Shown here piece after piece: positions 8,852-19,000 of a DNA stretch of 26,348 bases. This DNA comes from Phaeoceros laevis (taxonomy: Eukaryota; Anthocerotophyta; Anthocerotopsida; Notothyladales), in contig JBNGIQ010008387.1 of the NCBI GenBank assembly GCA_049999765.1, positions 1 through 26,348 of the forward strand, given 5' to 3'. The notes beneath the pieces are model-generated. The model was given only the letters and a program-made list of their open reading frames with translations. It did no database searches and was not told the DNA's origin. Numbering within the stretch: the stretch's first letter is position 1; each line of letters opens with the position of its first letter. The position numbers and the translations under genes were made by a program.

Positions 8852-9517
8852 AGGCAGTGGACTCGGTACCTTGCTAAGCGCCCTCTTCTCGACTTTATCC
8901 AGCAGCTATGAGACTGTCCATGCCCTACAGCTTTTTATTTCTCAAGACTGTGTAGCGTATGGACATAGCATTACTGTTGACAACTTTGTTTTGTGTGTGT
9001 AAAGAAATGCTGCCTCAAAGTCAATTTCCTCAACGAAGAGGGTAGACAAGTGGCGTCTCCTCTACTTCCGAGACTCGAAAGCTCAAGGTTGAACTTCGAG
9101 GCAAAGGAACAGCTTGCCCTATCCGTGCATAGATCCATCGCTTGAAAACCGTCCACCATCGCTACGAGGGCCTTATGACCCATTGACTCTCTGGCGTGCG
9201 AAAGAGTGTCCGCAAGATGTCAGAAAAGACTTGCAGAACAGCCTGAGATGGCAGCATCCGCATACTCTACTGCAACAGGCCTGGGTGAAAAGGCTCAAGC
9301 AGGTGCTGTCGGTCTTTCTAGGTCACTGCCCGACCCATGGTGCCTGGTGCTCCATTGTAGGATCTTGTTAGCAATTCATTGCGCCATAGTTGGCGATCTT
9401 TGATGACTTCAAACAACAAGGTTAAAAGAGCAAATGAGTCTAGGCAAGGTCCATACTGGCGACATATTCCAGACAGTCGTTACGTGCTTAACATCCTTTC
9501 ATGCTAAAGGTTTACAC
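8852..9517 (+). pseudogene. 3'-end fragment of NDUFAF3-type gene, inverted and broken
   Basis: This segment matches, in opposite orientation, the end of exon 5 through the 3' flank of the gene at 3805-4728. The intron is retained, so this is a DNA-level duplication, not a retrocopy. It is non-functional: the exon 6 acceptor AG has become AA (9001-9002), a base is lost within the exon so NAAS is followed by a frameshift (about 9018-9024), and exons 1-5 are absent. The exon-like stretch is about 9003-9068, still recognisable as FLNEEGRQVA in one frame. It starts only 70 bp upstream of the TFIIE alpha start codon, on the opposite strand. Confidence 0.87.
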
Positions 9518-9709
9518 AAATAATGTATGAATACCACATCCACGAGCTTCCAGGCGATGTCCGCCTGGGTCCTGGAATGAGTGTTCTGCAAAGCAAAGAC
9601 AAGTCGGAGCACGGATTGCAGAATACTTCTTTGCTATACACGGCAGCCTAGCATCTTTGCCGGGACTAAGACTCTGTATCTTTACACAGTGAAGCCGACA
9701 CCTATCCTC
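9518..9709. other. Short intergenic, no feature
   Basis: Nothing recognisable; presumably the 3' flank of the minus-strand gene that ends at 9710. Confidence 0.4.
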
Positions 9710-10516
9710 TTAAGTGGCCGAGCTGCTGCTTGATGGCCTTGTAGGGGTGTAGTAGGATGGCAGCTCGAAGTAAGCGTCGTCAGGAGTTCCGATAACTTCG
9801 CTGTCAGGCAAGAAGTAGTAGTTCATGCTGGGGAGCGGGAAGACAAACACACAGGGTCGACCGTCCAATGTTTCCCAGTAGGCATGGCCAGTGGGAGGGA
9901 AGTCGAAGGCGAGACAGGGACCCACTCCCTTGACAAATTCAATCCCCTGATAGACGGATTGCACAGTGAAGTCCGGAGGCACTGTCCCTACCCCAGGGGT
10001 CTCCAGCCAGCTCTGTTCAAGAGAAGGCAGGGTCACGAAAATGCCAGTGCCATTGAACAGGATGTAGCAGGGGTCGTTGGGCACTCCGTAGCTTGTGCAG
10101 GAGGTGGAGTTGGCTCCGTGAAAAATGACCTGCCTCTTGTTGGCCCAGTCGTAGGCCAGGAACCCCTCCACCAGATCCCCCTTTGTGGTGAATTTGATGG
10201 TGAACTCCTCCGGCCACGGGTGAGCTTGAGGAGGTGTTTCCAGCACTTCTTCCAATTCCTCGGCACCCGATGCCTCAAGAACAGCTGCTGAGCCCGCAGT
10301 TGCTTTCCGCCATTGGGCAGAAACAGCAATCGAGGTTTGCTGCAGAAATGACTGAATCCGTGTTGCCAGTGCTCCGAAAGGACAGGAGGACTTGCTCGTT
10401 TCTAGGATGAGCGCACTTTCCCCGGCAGGATTCTGCTCTGCAGCAACTGACGCAATGCAACTGATAGCTAGCAGCAGCAACAGGAGGCCTGCCTCAACGT
10501 ACTTCGCTCCCGCCAT
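9710..10516 (-). CDS. Secreted protein, At4g14100-like uncharacterised family
   Basis: A 268-aa single-exon protein using ATG 10516. An in-frame ATG at 10564 would add 16 residues but would bury the signal peptide, so the downstream start is preferred. Residues 1-26 form a signal peptide (hydrophobic LLLLLLAISCIASVAA, cut before EQ). The body follows the layout I recall for the plant family of At4g14100/At3g23760: WPEEF near the start of the domain, then YDWANKRQVIF, FNGTGIFVTLP, VGTVPPDF, YWETLDGRPCVF and a final tyrosine/proline-rich FELPSYYTP. There are two N-glycosylation sites (NSTS, NGTG) and a serine-rich tail. The databases' 'glycosyl transferase' label for the family is unsupported by any catalytic motif I can see. 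It is likely extracellular or in the secretory pathway; role unknown. Family assignment is from memory of the motif order. Confidence 0.72.
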   Translation of the reverse strand: MAGAKYVEAGLLLLLLAISCIASVAAEQNPAGESALILETSKSSCPFGALATRIQSFLQQTSIAVSAQWRKATAGSAAVLEASGAEELEEVLETPPQAHPWPEEFTIKFTTKGDLVEGFLAYDWANKRQVIFHGANSTSCTSYGVPNDPCYILFNGTGIFVTLPSLEQSWLETPGVGTVPPDFTVQSVYQGIEFVKGVGPCLAFDFPPTGHAYWETLDGRPCVFVFPLPSMNYYFLPDSEVIGTPDDAYFELPSYYTPTRPSSSSSAT

Positions 10517-10600
10517 ATTCAAGCTGCGGCCGAGACCCACAGGAACTGAAGCACATTGAAGCAAATACTAGGGTGCTAGACTACTTCGCGTTTTTGATGG

Positions 10601-10651
10601 TTGGCTCCCAGGCAGACACATCTCCGGGAGATGTGTCTGCCTGCGAGCCAA
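10601..10651. repeat. 51-nt near-perfect inverted repeat
   Basis: Arms 10601-10625 and 10627-10651 are reverse complements with one mismatch in 25 bp and a single central base (10626), for example GGCAGACACATCTCC facing GGAGATGTGTCTGCC. It sits 85 nt upstream of the preferred start (10516) of the secreted-protein gene, in its promoter or leader. It could be a cruciform or transposon footprint, or, if transcribed, a hairpin. Confidence 0.9.
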
Positions 10652-11489
10652 GTATACCCTGTCGGGGGATGCAGAAATGTCGGTGAAATGTAAACGAGGA
10701 TTGCCAGGGGGGACACAGATTTACTACCCTTAAAGGAAACCGGCTCGTTACGGTTGTTGGATGTGCAGGTGATAAGGAATCCAAGGAGTGTCATTTAGCC
10801 GGTTTGGTTACGAGCCCAAAGTAGGTTGTAGTCAATACCCTAGTGAATGATGCATTGTGTATCCCAGCAATCTACAACCCATGTGTCTCACGCTGGTTCT
10901 CTCTATTCGCTGACTATGTCACTCCTGAAGGCTCACTTTGGTGATTGGATTGCTGATTTGGCTCAGTGTGGGGGAAGTTGTCTTCAACACTTCAACGACC
11001 AACAAAATGGACGACCAGGTCAGCAGACAGTTCCTTCGCGTGTTGTCCCAAGCGTATTGTACTCCAGAAGGTGTTGCACTTACCTCTCATTTAGGTCACG
11101 GGAAGGGAACTCAAAGGGGTTTTGAGTCCTACTTGGGGCAGGAGATGAGCGCAGAGCAGGCCAATTCGCACCACCCGCTCCATCTCCTCCACCGGCACGG
11201 AGCCCCGGACCCTGCTATAACCTCGCTCACACGGCCTTCCTGCAGCAGGGACCAGGTCCAGTAGGGACTAAGGAAGCTGGTGACGCTGCCAGCTTGAGGC
11301 CCGTCCTGCTCCCGACCACCACAGCTGCGGCCGAAAGTCCCACCTATCCTCCTCCTCAACACCGGCCGCAATGACTGAGCCGAATCCCAACGAATACCAG
11401 AGAATCTTATCTTCTTTTCCCCTTGAAATTCCAGCCACGCTTGCAAACGACATAATGCAGTCAGTCATCAATTTCCCAGGTGTGCAATC
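10652..11489. other. Intergenic, no gene seen
   Basis: The region holds the upstream side of the secreted-protein gene and the 3' flank of the PPR gene. The open frames here (for example 11129-11446, minus) show no family signature. I looked for a DYW domain continuing the PPR protein below 11490 and saw none. Confidence 0.45.
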
Positions 11490-14400
11490 CTAAACGACAG
11501 CCGGAACAAGGTGACGCAATGACTTGTCCATTTCAGCGTTTAGCTCTTTCAGCCATGCATGAACATCCCGACTATGCTGGTGAGTTTTCTCTCCTGCGTG
11601 AAAAACATGAACAGACCCTCCGTCGTTAATCCAGGTTCTACCAGGCCTCTTCCAGGCACTTGCACCTCCTTTGAGCTGCGCAGTCCTCTTGGCGGCTTCC
11701 CACATGCCAGCTTGTGAGTAGATATTAGACATAAGCAAGTATGCTGAACTGTGTTTTGGATCCTGCTGAATAGCTTGTTCAAAGGCACGTTGGCCCAGCT
11801 CCAGGTTGTTATGTGTTCTGCAGGCACCAAGCAAGCCCAACCATACCGGCAAGCTTGGTTGCATAGGCATGCTAGAGATCAGGGCTTCAGCCTTTTCTAA
11901 CAATCCAGCCCGGCCCAGAAGGTCAACCATGCTAGCATAATGTGGCAGGTCTGCAGTGATCTGATGGTCTCTGATCATGGATTCGAAGTACTGAAGACCT
12001 TCTTCAACCAGGCCAGCATGACTACATGCTGCAAGGAGAGACACGAAGGTGACTCCCTTGGGTTCAATGCCAGCCCCTCGCATCTGTTCGTAGCACCGAA
12101 TGCACATCTTCCATTGCCCCTGTCGAGCATACCCTGCAATCAACGCAGTCCACTGCCACACGTCAGGCTGTACCAACGTAATGAAAACCTGATGGGCATC
12201 CACCATGCTCCCGCACTTTCCGTAAGCATGGATTACTGAGGTTGCCAGGCTTGAACTCCACTCAATCCCACGACTAAGAATATCCTCATGGACCTGTTTG
12301 CACATTTGAAGGCCCCCTGTGTTGCTGCATGCTCTCAGCATGCCAAGAAATGTAGCCTCGTCTGGCATCAACCCCTGCTCTTGCATTGCAACGTAAAGCT
12401 CCATACCCTTCTCACCCCTTTCATCCTGGGCATATGCAGCAATGACCGTATTCCAGGTTATTGTGTCCCGGTAGGGCAGATTGTCAACCACCTGTTCAGC
12501 TTCCACCAAGCTCCCACACTTGGCATATGTGTCTATCAAAGTGTTGCCAACGTATATGGAGGACCGATAGCCCAAAAGGTCAACATCTGCATGGATCTTC
12601 CGGCAGTTCTCCAAGGAGTTAAGCTTGACTACTTCACCATTCAATAATGCCCCTTCCTCCATCGCTGCCAGGCTGCCACATGCTTTCAGCACTCCAATTA
12701 AAGTACGATCATTTGGCTGGACACTTTTTTCTTGCATTTGAGCATACAGTTTGAAAGCCTGTTCCGGATTTTCTTGCTGGGCATATCCTGTAATGAGTGC
12801 ACTCCATGAGACCACATTTCGGTTGGGCAATGCATCAAAGACGAGCTGTGCAGCAACCAAGTCCCCACATTTTGCATACATGTCGACAAGACTGTTACCG
12901 ACAAATGCATCAAATTGGTATCCTCTCCTCACAACTTCGGCATGAACAGCTCTACCCTGCTGAAGAACATTTGACTCTCCAGCGAGAGACATGCTCGTCC
13001 CCACCTCTGGCAAGCATCCACAGGCATTGAGCACGCTTACAAAGGTGCGATCATTTGGTTCAACGGCGTCCTCCTCACGCAGCTGGGCATATAGTTGCAG
13101 CGCCTCCTCACCTTGTCCTTGTTGGGCATATCCTGTGATCATCGCAGTCCACGAGACTACGTCCCGCTGGTTCAACGTATCAAATACATGCCTGGCTTTC
13201 ATCATGTCACCACATTTTGCATACATGTCAACAAGAGTATTGCATACAAAGGAATCTGTATTGTGACCCCCTTTGATAGCCTCAGCATGAATTAGGCTGC
13301 CTAGTCTCAATGCGTCTGCTTTGACTGATATTCCGTCTACATTGGTGGAAGGTTCTATAGCTGCAACACTGCTACATGCCTTGAGAATGCTCACAAATGT
13401 GCGCTCACTGGGCTGCACATTCTCCTCCTGCATCTGCACATACAGCTCCAATGCTTTCCGACCCTGTTCCTGCAGAGCGTATCCTGCGATCATAGCATTC
13501 CATGATACCACACTGCGTTGGGGAAGCATGTCCAACAGATGCTGTCCATGCAGAAAGTCTCCACACTTTGCATACATGTCAACTAGACCATTGCCAATGA
13601 ATGCATCTGACCCGTAACCACGTCTGACAATCTGACCATGCACCATCATCCCTTGCTGCAGCGTTCGCATTTTCAGTCGCTGCCCATGACCTTCGACATC
13701 CACCTCCTTAGACGCAAGGTCCCCACACGCCTTGAGGACACTGACAAAGGTTCGATTGTCTGGGTCCACACCTTCCTCTTGCATCAAGGCGTAAAGCTGC
13801 AAAGCCATCTCACCCTGCTCTTGCTCTGCATAACCAATAATCATAGCATTCCACGATGCTACGTCATGCTGGGGCAACATATTAAACACACTTCGGGCAT
13901 CCTCCATGTTCCCCAAACTAGAATACATGTCAACCAAAGTGGTCCCAATGTACAAATCAGACTCCAATTTGCAGCTCAGAACTTCAGCATGAACCCGCTT
14001 TCCTTCTTCCAAATCCTTTGCGGTACTACAAGCCTTCAGAACACTCACAAAAGTATACTTGTTTCGCTTCACACCCTCATTTTGCATTTGCTGGTATAGT
14101 TTCAAAGCCTCTCGCGGCTGTCCTTGCCTATTGTAGCCAGAGATGAGCGCAGTCCACGAGTAAACATTGCGATAGGGCAATTTGTCAAACAAGTGCACTG
14201 CCTCTGACAGACTCCCACACTGAACAAGCACATTGACCAAAGTGTTGCCCAGATGGCCATCGCACTCAAGTCTGTTTTTGCACAGCAGGATATGAACTCG
14301 CTGTGCTTCTGCCAGTGCCTTCCTCTTCATGCAACTCTGCAACAGACACCCGTAAGTGCCAAAGGAACCTACCACGCCACGTTCCTCCATGACCTCTAGA

Positions 14401-14516
14401 GCATCTACTGCGTCTTTTACTCGCCCATCCTCACACAACCGTCTCACCTGCTCATCCAAGCCCCCTTCCAGCCTGCGGAATAAACCAATCCTGAGCCTAT
14501 CAGTCCTTGGTGACAT
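11490..14516 (-). CDS. PLS-class PPR protein with E/E+ motifs, DYW absent
   Basis: A 1008-aa protein in one exon, starting at the first in-frame ATG after an upstream stop. Seven PLS modules are visible; S motifs of the SWNAMIAGYA type begin near residues 118, 219, 337, 453, 568, 685 and 786, each followed by a P motif (TFVSVLKACG) and an L motif (LVDMYAKCGD). The E and E+ motifs span about 889-995 (LLGACRTHNNLELGQ, GRTWINDGGSVHVFHAGEKT). The protein then ends after about 13 residues, so the DYW deaminase domain is missing. Proteins of this class bind organelle transcripts in sequence-specific fashion, usually for RNA editing; a DYW-less one would need a partner deaminase in trans. Modules 2-5 carry an extra insertion of about 15-20 residues before the VHA/IHA segment. 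No clear transit peptide is seen, so an upstream 5' exon is possible. Confidence 0.93.
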   Translation of the reverse strand: MSPRTDRLRIGLFRRLEGGLDEQVRRLCEDGRVKDAVDALEVMEERGVVGSFGTYGCLLQSCMKRKALAEAQRVHILLCKNRLECDGHLGNTLVNVLVQCGSLSEAVHLFDKLPYRNVYSWTALISGYNRQGQPREALKLYQQMQNEGVKRNKYTFVSVLKACSTAKDLEEGKRVHAEVLSCKLESDLYIGTTLVDMYSSLGNMEDARSVFNMLPQHDVASWNAMIIGYAEQEQGEMALQLYALMQEEGVDPDNRTFVSVLKACGDLASKEVDVEGHGQRLKMRTLQQGMMVHGQIVRRGYGSDAFIGNGLVDMYAKCGDFLHGQHLLDMLPQRSVVSWNAMIAGYALQEQGRKALELYVQMQEENVQPSERTFVSILKACSSVAAIEPSTNVDGISVKADALRLGSLIHAEAIKGGHNTDSFVCNTLVDMYAKCGDMMKARHVFDTLNQRDVVSWTAMITGYAQQGQGEEALQLYAQLREEDAVEPNDRTFVSVLNACGCLPEVGTSMSLAGESNVLQQGRAVHAEVVRRGYQFDAFVGNSLVDMYAKCGDLVAAQLVFDALPNRNVVSWSALITGYAQQENPEQAFKLYAQMQEKSVQPNDRTLIGVLKACGSLAAMEEGALLNGEVVKLNSLENCRKIHADVDLLGYRSSIYVGNTLIDTYAKCGSLVEAEQVVDNLPYRDTITWNTVIAAYAQDERGEKGMELYVAMQEQGLMPDEATFLGMLRACSNTGGLQMCKQVHEDILSRGIEWSSSLATSVIHAYGKCGSMVDAHQVFITLVQPDVWQWTALIAGYARQGQWKMCIRCYEQMRGAGIEPKGVTFVSLLAACSHAGLVEEGLQYFESMIRDHQITADLPHYASMVDLLGRAGLLEKAEALISSMPMQPSLPVWLGLLGACRTHNNLELGQRAFEQAIQQDPKHSSAYLLMSNIYSQAGMWEAAKRTAQLKGGASAWKRPGRTWINDGGSVHVFHAGEKTHQHSRDVHAWLKELNAEMDKSLRHLVPAVV

Positions 14517-16078
14517 GTCGGCGTGATCTAGCAGCCACTGGAACCTCTCGGCAGATAATGCACAGTCCTTTACCCCAATATCGCCAAACCAGGAGAGGCC
14601 CCCCTCAAAACTCCTTCAGCTTGGAAAATATTCATCGGTGCCTCCAGGCAAGCAATGCTGTTCGATATAAAGTCTTTCTTGCGCCTGTGCCTGTTCTGAG
14701 GAAATGCTAGTCTGCTTCCTGCCAACCATGGAATCTGCTCCCACTCCACCATCCGCTTTCTCTGCAGACACTAGGCAATATCACCGCCCCTGAGTGTCGT
14801 GGTCAAATACGGAGCCCCATCTTCCCCAAGAATAACCAGGAGCAGAAATCTCACCTTACCCCACGCAGTATCAGTCCTGGGGAGCCCTCGCTTGAGCTTA
14901 TCCTCAGACGATGCTTGCTCTGAAACCGGACAAGGAGAGCGGGTGCAGTTCTGCGTGACGCAAGCCATCGGGCAAACGGTACTGAAGCTCGAACACCCGG
15001 GTGGGAAGGTCTAACGAGCTTCGATGAGCGCACATGTAACTACGACTGACAACATGCGTTATGATGGGAAGTTGAGAACACATCAATGCAGATTGGAAAG
15101 AAACGTTTCGTGCAAACAGGTTGGACAAAGATTAAGGAAGAGAAACGCCGTTTCTAGCATCCTTTTCTCTGCTCTGCTGGTTGCCAGCCGCAGTAGCAGC
15201 TGCTCCTGCATCCTTGAAGATTCCAGTCTGAGGTCACACGTTCACGCGTCCTAGCAGCACAGATCACGATCTGGCCACGATCTGCCTGCATTTTTCCCTA
15301 TCAACTTCGAGTGCGGATTCGTGGCGCCTGATGCCAGAAGCATTTGCGACTGGATCTGATGGAGGCTGGCGACAGCTGCAGAGAGCAGAGAATTGGATCG
15401 AAGGAGGCGGCCTGGCTGAATCGGAAATTGCCCGCAGGAAGCGAAATATTCTTGTGGGGGCCGGATCAGGTGAGCATACACCTCGCGCGTCTTGTATCTC
15501 CAGATCGTGAATTGGGCACAACACCTTGGTAGAGGATGAATTTGTGTGACCGTGGCTCAAGGTGGGATGGATACGAGGGACATCGCTGGTTCATAATCTG
15601 GTGGAGATCGCTTGTAACTGTGAGAATTTGGAGCCTGAGGGGTTTGAGAGGGGACTAACTTTGTCGGGTGTTCCCTTGGCATGCAATTCACTATTCACGT
15701 GTTCATCTGTGTGCGCTTTTCATCCTGCTGGAGCCTTCCGTGAGATTTATGTCTAGCTTGCAGGTGTTCAGGTACATGTGTTGCTACTATTGGAATGTGA
15801 AGGAAGTAGCGGCTGTTTGATCCTGGAGGCTTGAGCTTGCGGTTATCTGGTATCTGGAGCTGCGAATTCTGGTCAGTTGAGGGAGATTCGCCTAACTGGA
15901 CAATTTGTCACGACAGATGTGCGCTTGCTTGCGGTATCATGGAGGTCAGAGAGTGGCACACGGGTGTCTCTGCTTGTCCTGGTTCCTGCTGTGGGACCCA
16001 GGCGTCAAACCTTATAAGGACAGGACGACATGGAGGGTGAGGGTGGGCAGCTGCGTAGTTCTCTGTGTGCTTTGAAGG
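14517..16078. promoter_or_regulatory. Divergent intergenic region between PPR and SABRE genes
   Basis: This 1.56-kb region separates two genes transcribed away from each other and must hold both promoters and leaders. No core element stands out. Several upstream ATGs and short frames (for example 15562-15756 plus; 14570-14752 minus) are present, and a leader intron in the SABRE transcript is possible, but none can be placed with confidence. Confidence 0.4.
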
Positions 16079-19000
16079 ATGGATCCAACACCTGATAAGC
16101 TGTTATGGCTGTTCTTGATTGTGGCGATTGCTGGTTGGCTCTTCTTCACCTTTTCTGCCAAGGTTGCAGCGATCATCTTGACGAGAGTGTTGGGCCTGGT
16201 GGTCCTTAAGTTTCGTTTGGCGAGTCTTGGGTGTGTCAAGGATGTGGCCATCCAGTTCAAGAAAGGGGCAATTGCTTCTGTCTCGGTTGGAGAGCTGCGG
16301 CTGGTCATGCGCAAGCAGGGCCTGCAGAAGCTATGGGACTGGAAGCTGCAGCTGGTAATGGGGGATATTGAGGTTGTGCTGACGCAGTCAGCAGCACCCA
16401 GCCAGAGAAAGAAAGGCTCAACAAATAGGTCAGCGAAGGGGAACAGTTCTTCTGCACGGACCATGTTGATGCTTGTTGCAAAGATTGCCGACTACTTGAA
16501 TATCTGTGTGTCGGATATCGTAATTCGGTGGGGAGAAGGCTCAACAGCCTCTCTGGAGATGAAGGATCTTGGTTTGGATCTTTTCAGTGAAGAAGGGACC
16601 ACCCTTTCGCTTGGACTGAAGCTAGTTGTGGAACCTATAAACTTCTACATTGGTGACAGGCTTGGGATTTTGGATGGTGCTGCTGCTTTCAGTGGGGCTG
16701 ATAAGGGCGAGGACGACCAAGAACTGATAAGAGAAACAACCCCTGTCTTCGTTCTCCAGAGGATGGTGGTGCACAGTAGCTTCTATTATGGTGCCGAACC
16801 AGGTTTGTCAATACGGCGGTTTGAGGTTGCATGTGGTGACGCCAGTGTAAATTTAGGAGATAATGACCTTGCTGTGATTCTGAGTCTGCTGGGAGGAAAG
16901 AGTTCAAAGCCACAAAATACCTCTGAGGCTGTGGACACGGTGCTCACTGCTCAGTCGAGTGATGATTTGAATGGGATTGCACCTTCTCGCAGAAGAAGCA
17001 AACTTCCAGAGACGATGCTGTTTGACCTCACCATGCTATGCGTGACATTTCATGAGGTGCAAAGTGGAGCGACAATAGAGAATAGGATCTTCGGTATGCA
17101 CCTTCAAGGAGGTAAATCTTTCTTCCCTGACGAAACAGAAGGTCAGCGCTCTCAGTATGATGTCCAGTTTGATATAGGTGAAGTGTACCTTCTGCGAGGA
17201 AAGCAAAATGCTGTACTGGAGGTTCTCAGGGTAGTTGTGACAGCCTCCCTGGAGCTGCCGAAAGAAGGTTCAGAGCTGTTGCAGATTGAGCTGGATGTCA
17301 AGTTCGGAGGTTTGCATTGCAATGTGATTCTAACTACAATAGAACAGTGTCTGAAGTTTGCACTCACTTTGTTTGGGAGAAAAGACAGGGCCCTAGTGAA
17401 GGAGTCATCTCATCAATACTTAGTAGAGGCGCAGCAGAGACCAAGGCAAAGAGCACAGAAGCTGCTATGGCGGTGCTCCTTCTCAGCACCAGATATGGGA
17501 ATCACTGTGTACGGTTCTGATGATATTCGAGCCTTTTATTGTAGCTCCCAAACTGCTCACGTTTATGTAAACACAATGTCCTCCGAAGGAGTGAGGTTTC
17601 ACTCCGAACTGGGGGAAATCCAGTTAAATTCCTTTGAAGACATCTCAGCGAATTCTCAGAAGTGTTTGGCTAGAGAGGATGAGAATGATTGTTGTTGGAT
17701 GAGGCTTTCTCATCTGGAAGTGGAGTGGGGATTAATGGAGCCTGAATCTTTAGGTGACAGTATAATGAGCCACTCTGAATTGTGGCTCATAGTGAACGGA
17801 ATGCACTGTGCATTCTTCATCACCTTGGAGAGATTGCAAACTATCCTTGTGAGGACCTTGGACTTCGAAAGAACCTTAGAACAAGTGGCAACTAACATGA
17901 GGAAGAGTAAATCGGACAGCAGGAAGATTAAAACGGGGAGGGGGGCCAAGCATGGTTTGAAACATGTCAAGCTTCTTTTGGATGGATTTTCTCTCCAGTT
18001 TTTGGAACCACACCAGGTGCACAGCACTGAGGTTTTAGATCCGAAAAAATTCAACTATGGGGAGCCCCTGGGTCAGATAGTTATCACAAGGATGCCTGAC
18101 GGACGTCCCCGGATGGCAAAGATCTTCTCTGAGTTAAATGACTCACAGGAGTCTATGATCCACTCACAGGTTGTCGCAGAGGTAGCCCGGATTGGTATAT
18201 CCTTTGATAAGGACATGAACCGTTTGCAATTAGATCTCAGCCGTGGGCACATACAATATCAGGAACTTCAAACTGAAGGACATCCTGGGGGTGTAGTTAC
18301 GCTGTTTTCAGCAACAGTGGCATCAGTAGTTCGTACTCGAGGAGAGAGGGCAGTTGTTACTGGAGCCGATGTAAAATGTCATTGGACTCCGGATGTGCAT
18401 CTTTTTGGTGTTCAAGTAATGCTAGATCTTAAGAATATGATGGATGTATGGGAAAGAATGAGAAGCCGGGTTAGTGGAAAAGTGGGGAAGGCTGAAGTTC
18501 AGCCTGTAGGCTCAGCGAGTAGGGCAAATGGAAATTCAGGACAGGAGAAAGCTAGAAAAAAATCAGAATCTAACTTGTGCGTCGCGTATTCCATAGATGG
18601 TTTTGGGCTTGCGGCTAATCTGGCTGATGGAGTTGAACTTCATGTTCAGATCAAAACTGTGTCGTCTGAGAAGGGCGAAGCTACTATTTGGCTGCAAGAT
18701 CTTGAAGCATGTCTCAATAGATCAAGAGTTTTGAGCGCTGAAAGTCTTCAGATATCCAGACTTCCCTTCATGTCAGATAGTTTTTCCAGGAGAGCTGAAC
18801 CATCTGATTCTGGTGTCGTGAAGAGGGGATGTGAGTGGTTAGTCGAAGGTGAAGGCACCCGATTGATTTTGGCATATGGGTTGCAGGTTCGTGCGATTGA
18901 GGACGCTGTGGAGGATATGTTGAGGGGACTGAAGTTGGCTTTGGCAGGTCAGAAGTCTAGGATACGGCCTGGGCACCACCAGGCTCATGTGCCCAAGTCC

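Noticed and set aside
11129-11446. 105-codon minus-strand frame between the secreted-protein and PPR genes
   Set aside because: No motif, no continuity with the PPR E+ end, and biased composition only.
14570-14752. Minus-strand 60-codon frame upstream of the PPR gene, considered as a transit-peptide exon
   Set aside because: The only donor/acceptor pair found would give an intron of about 40 nt, too short. It is at most an upstream frame in the leader.
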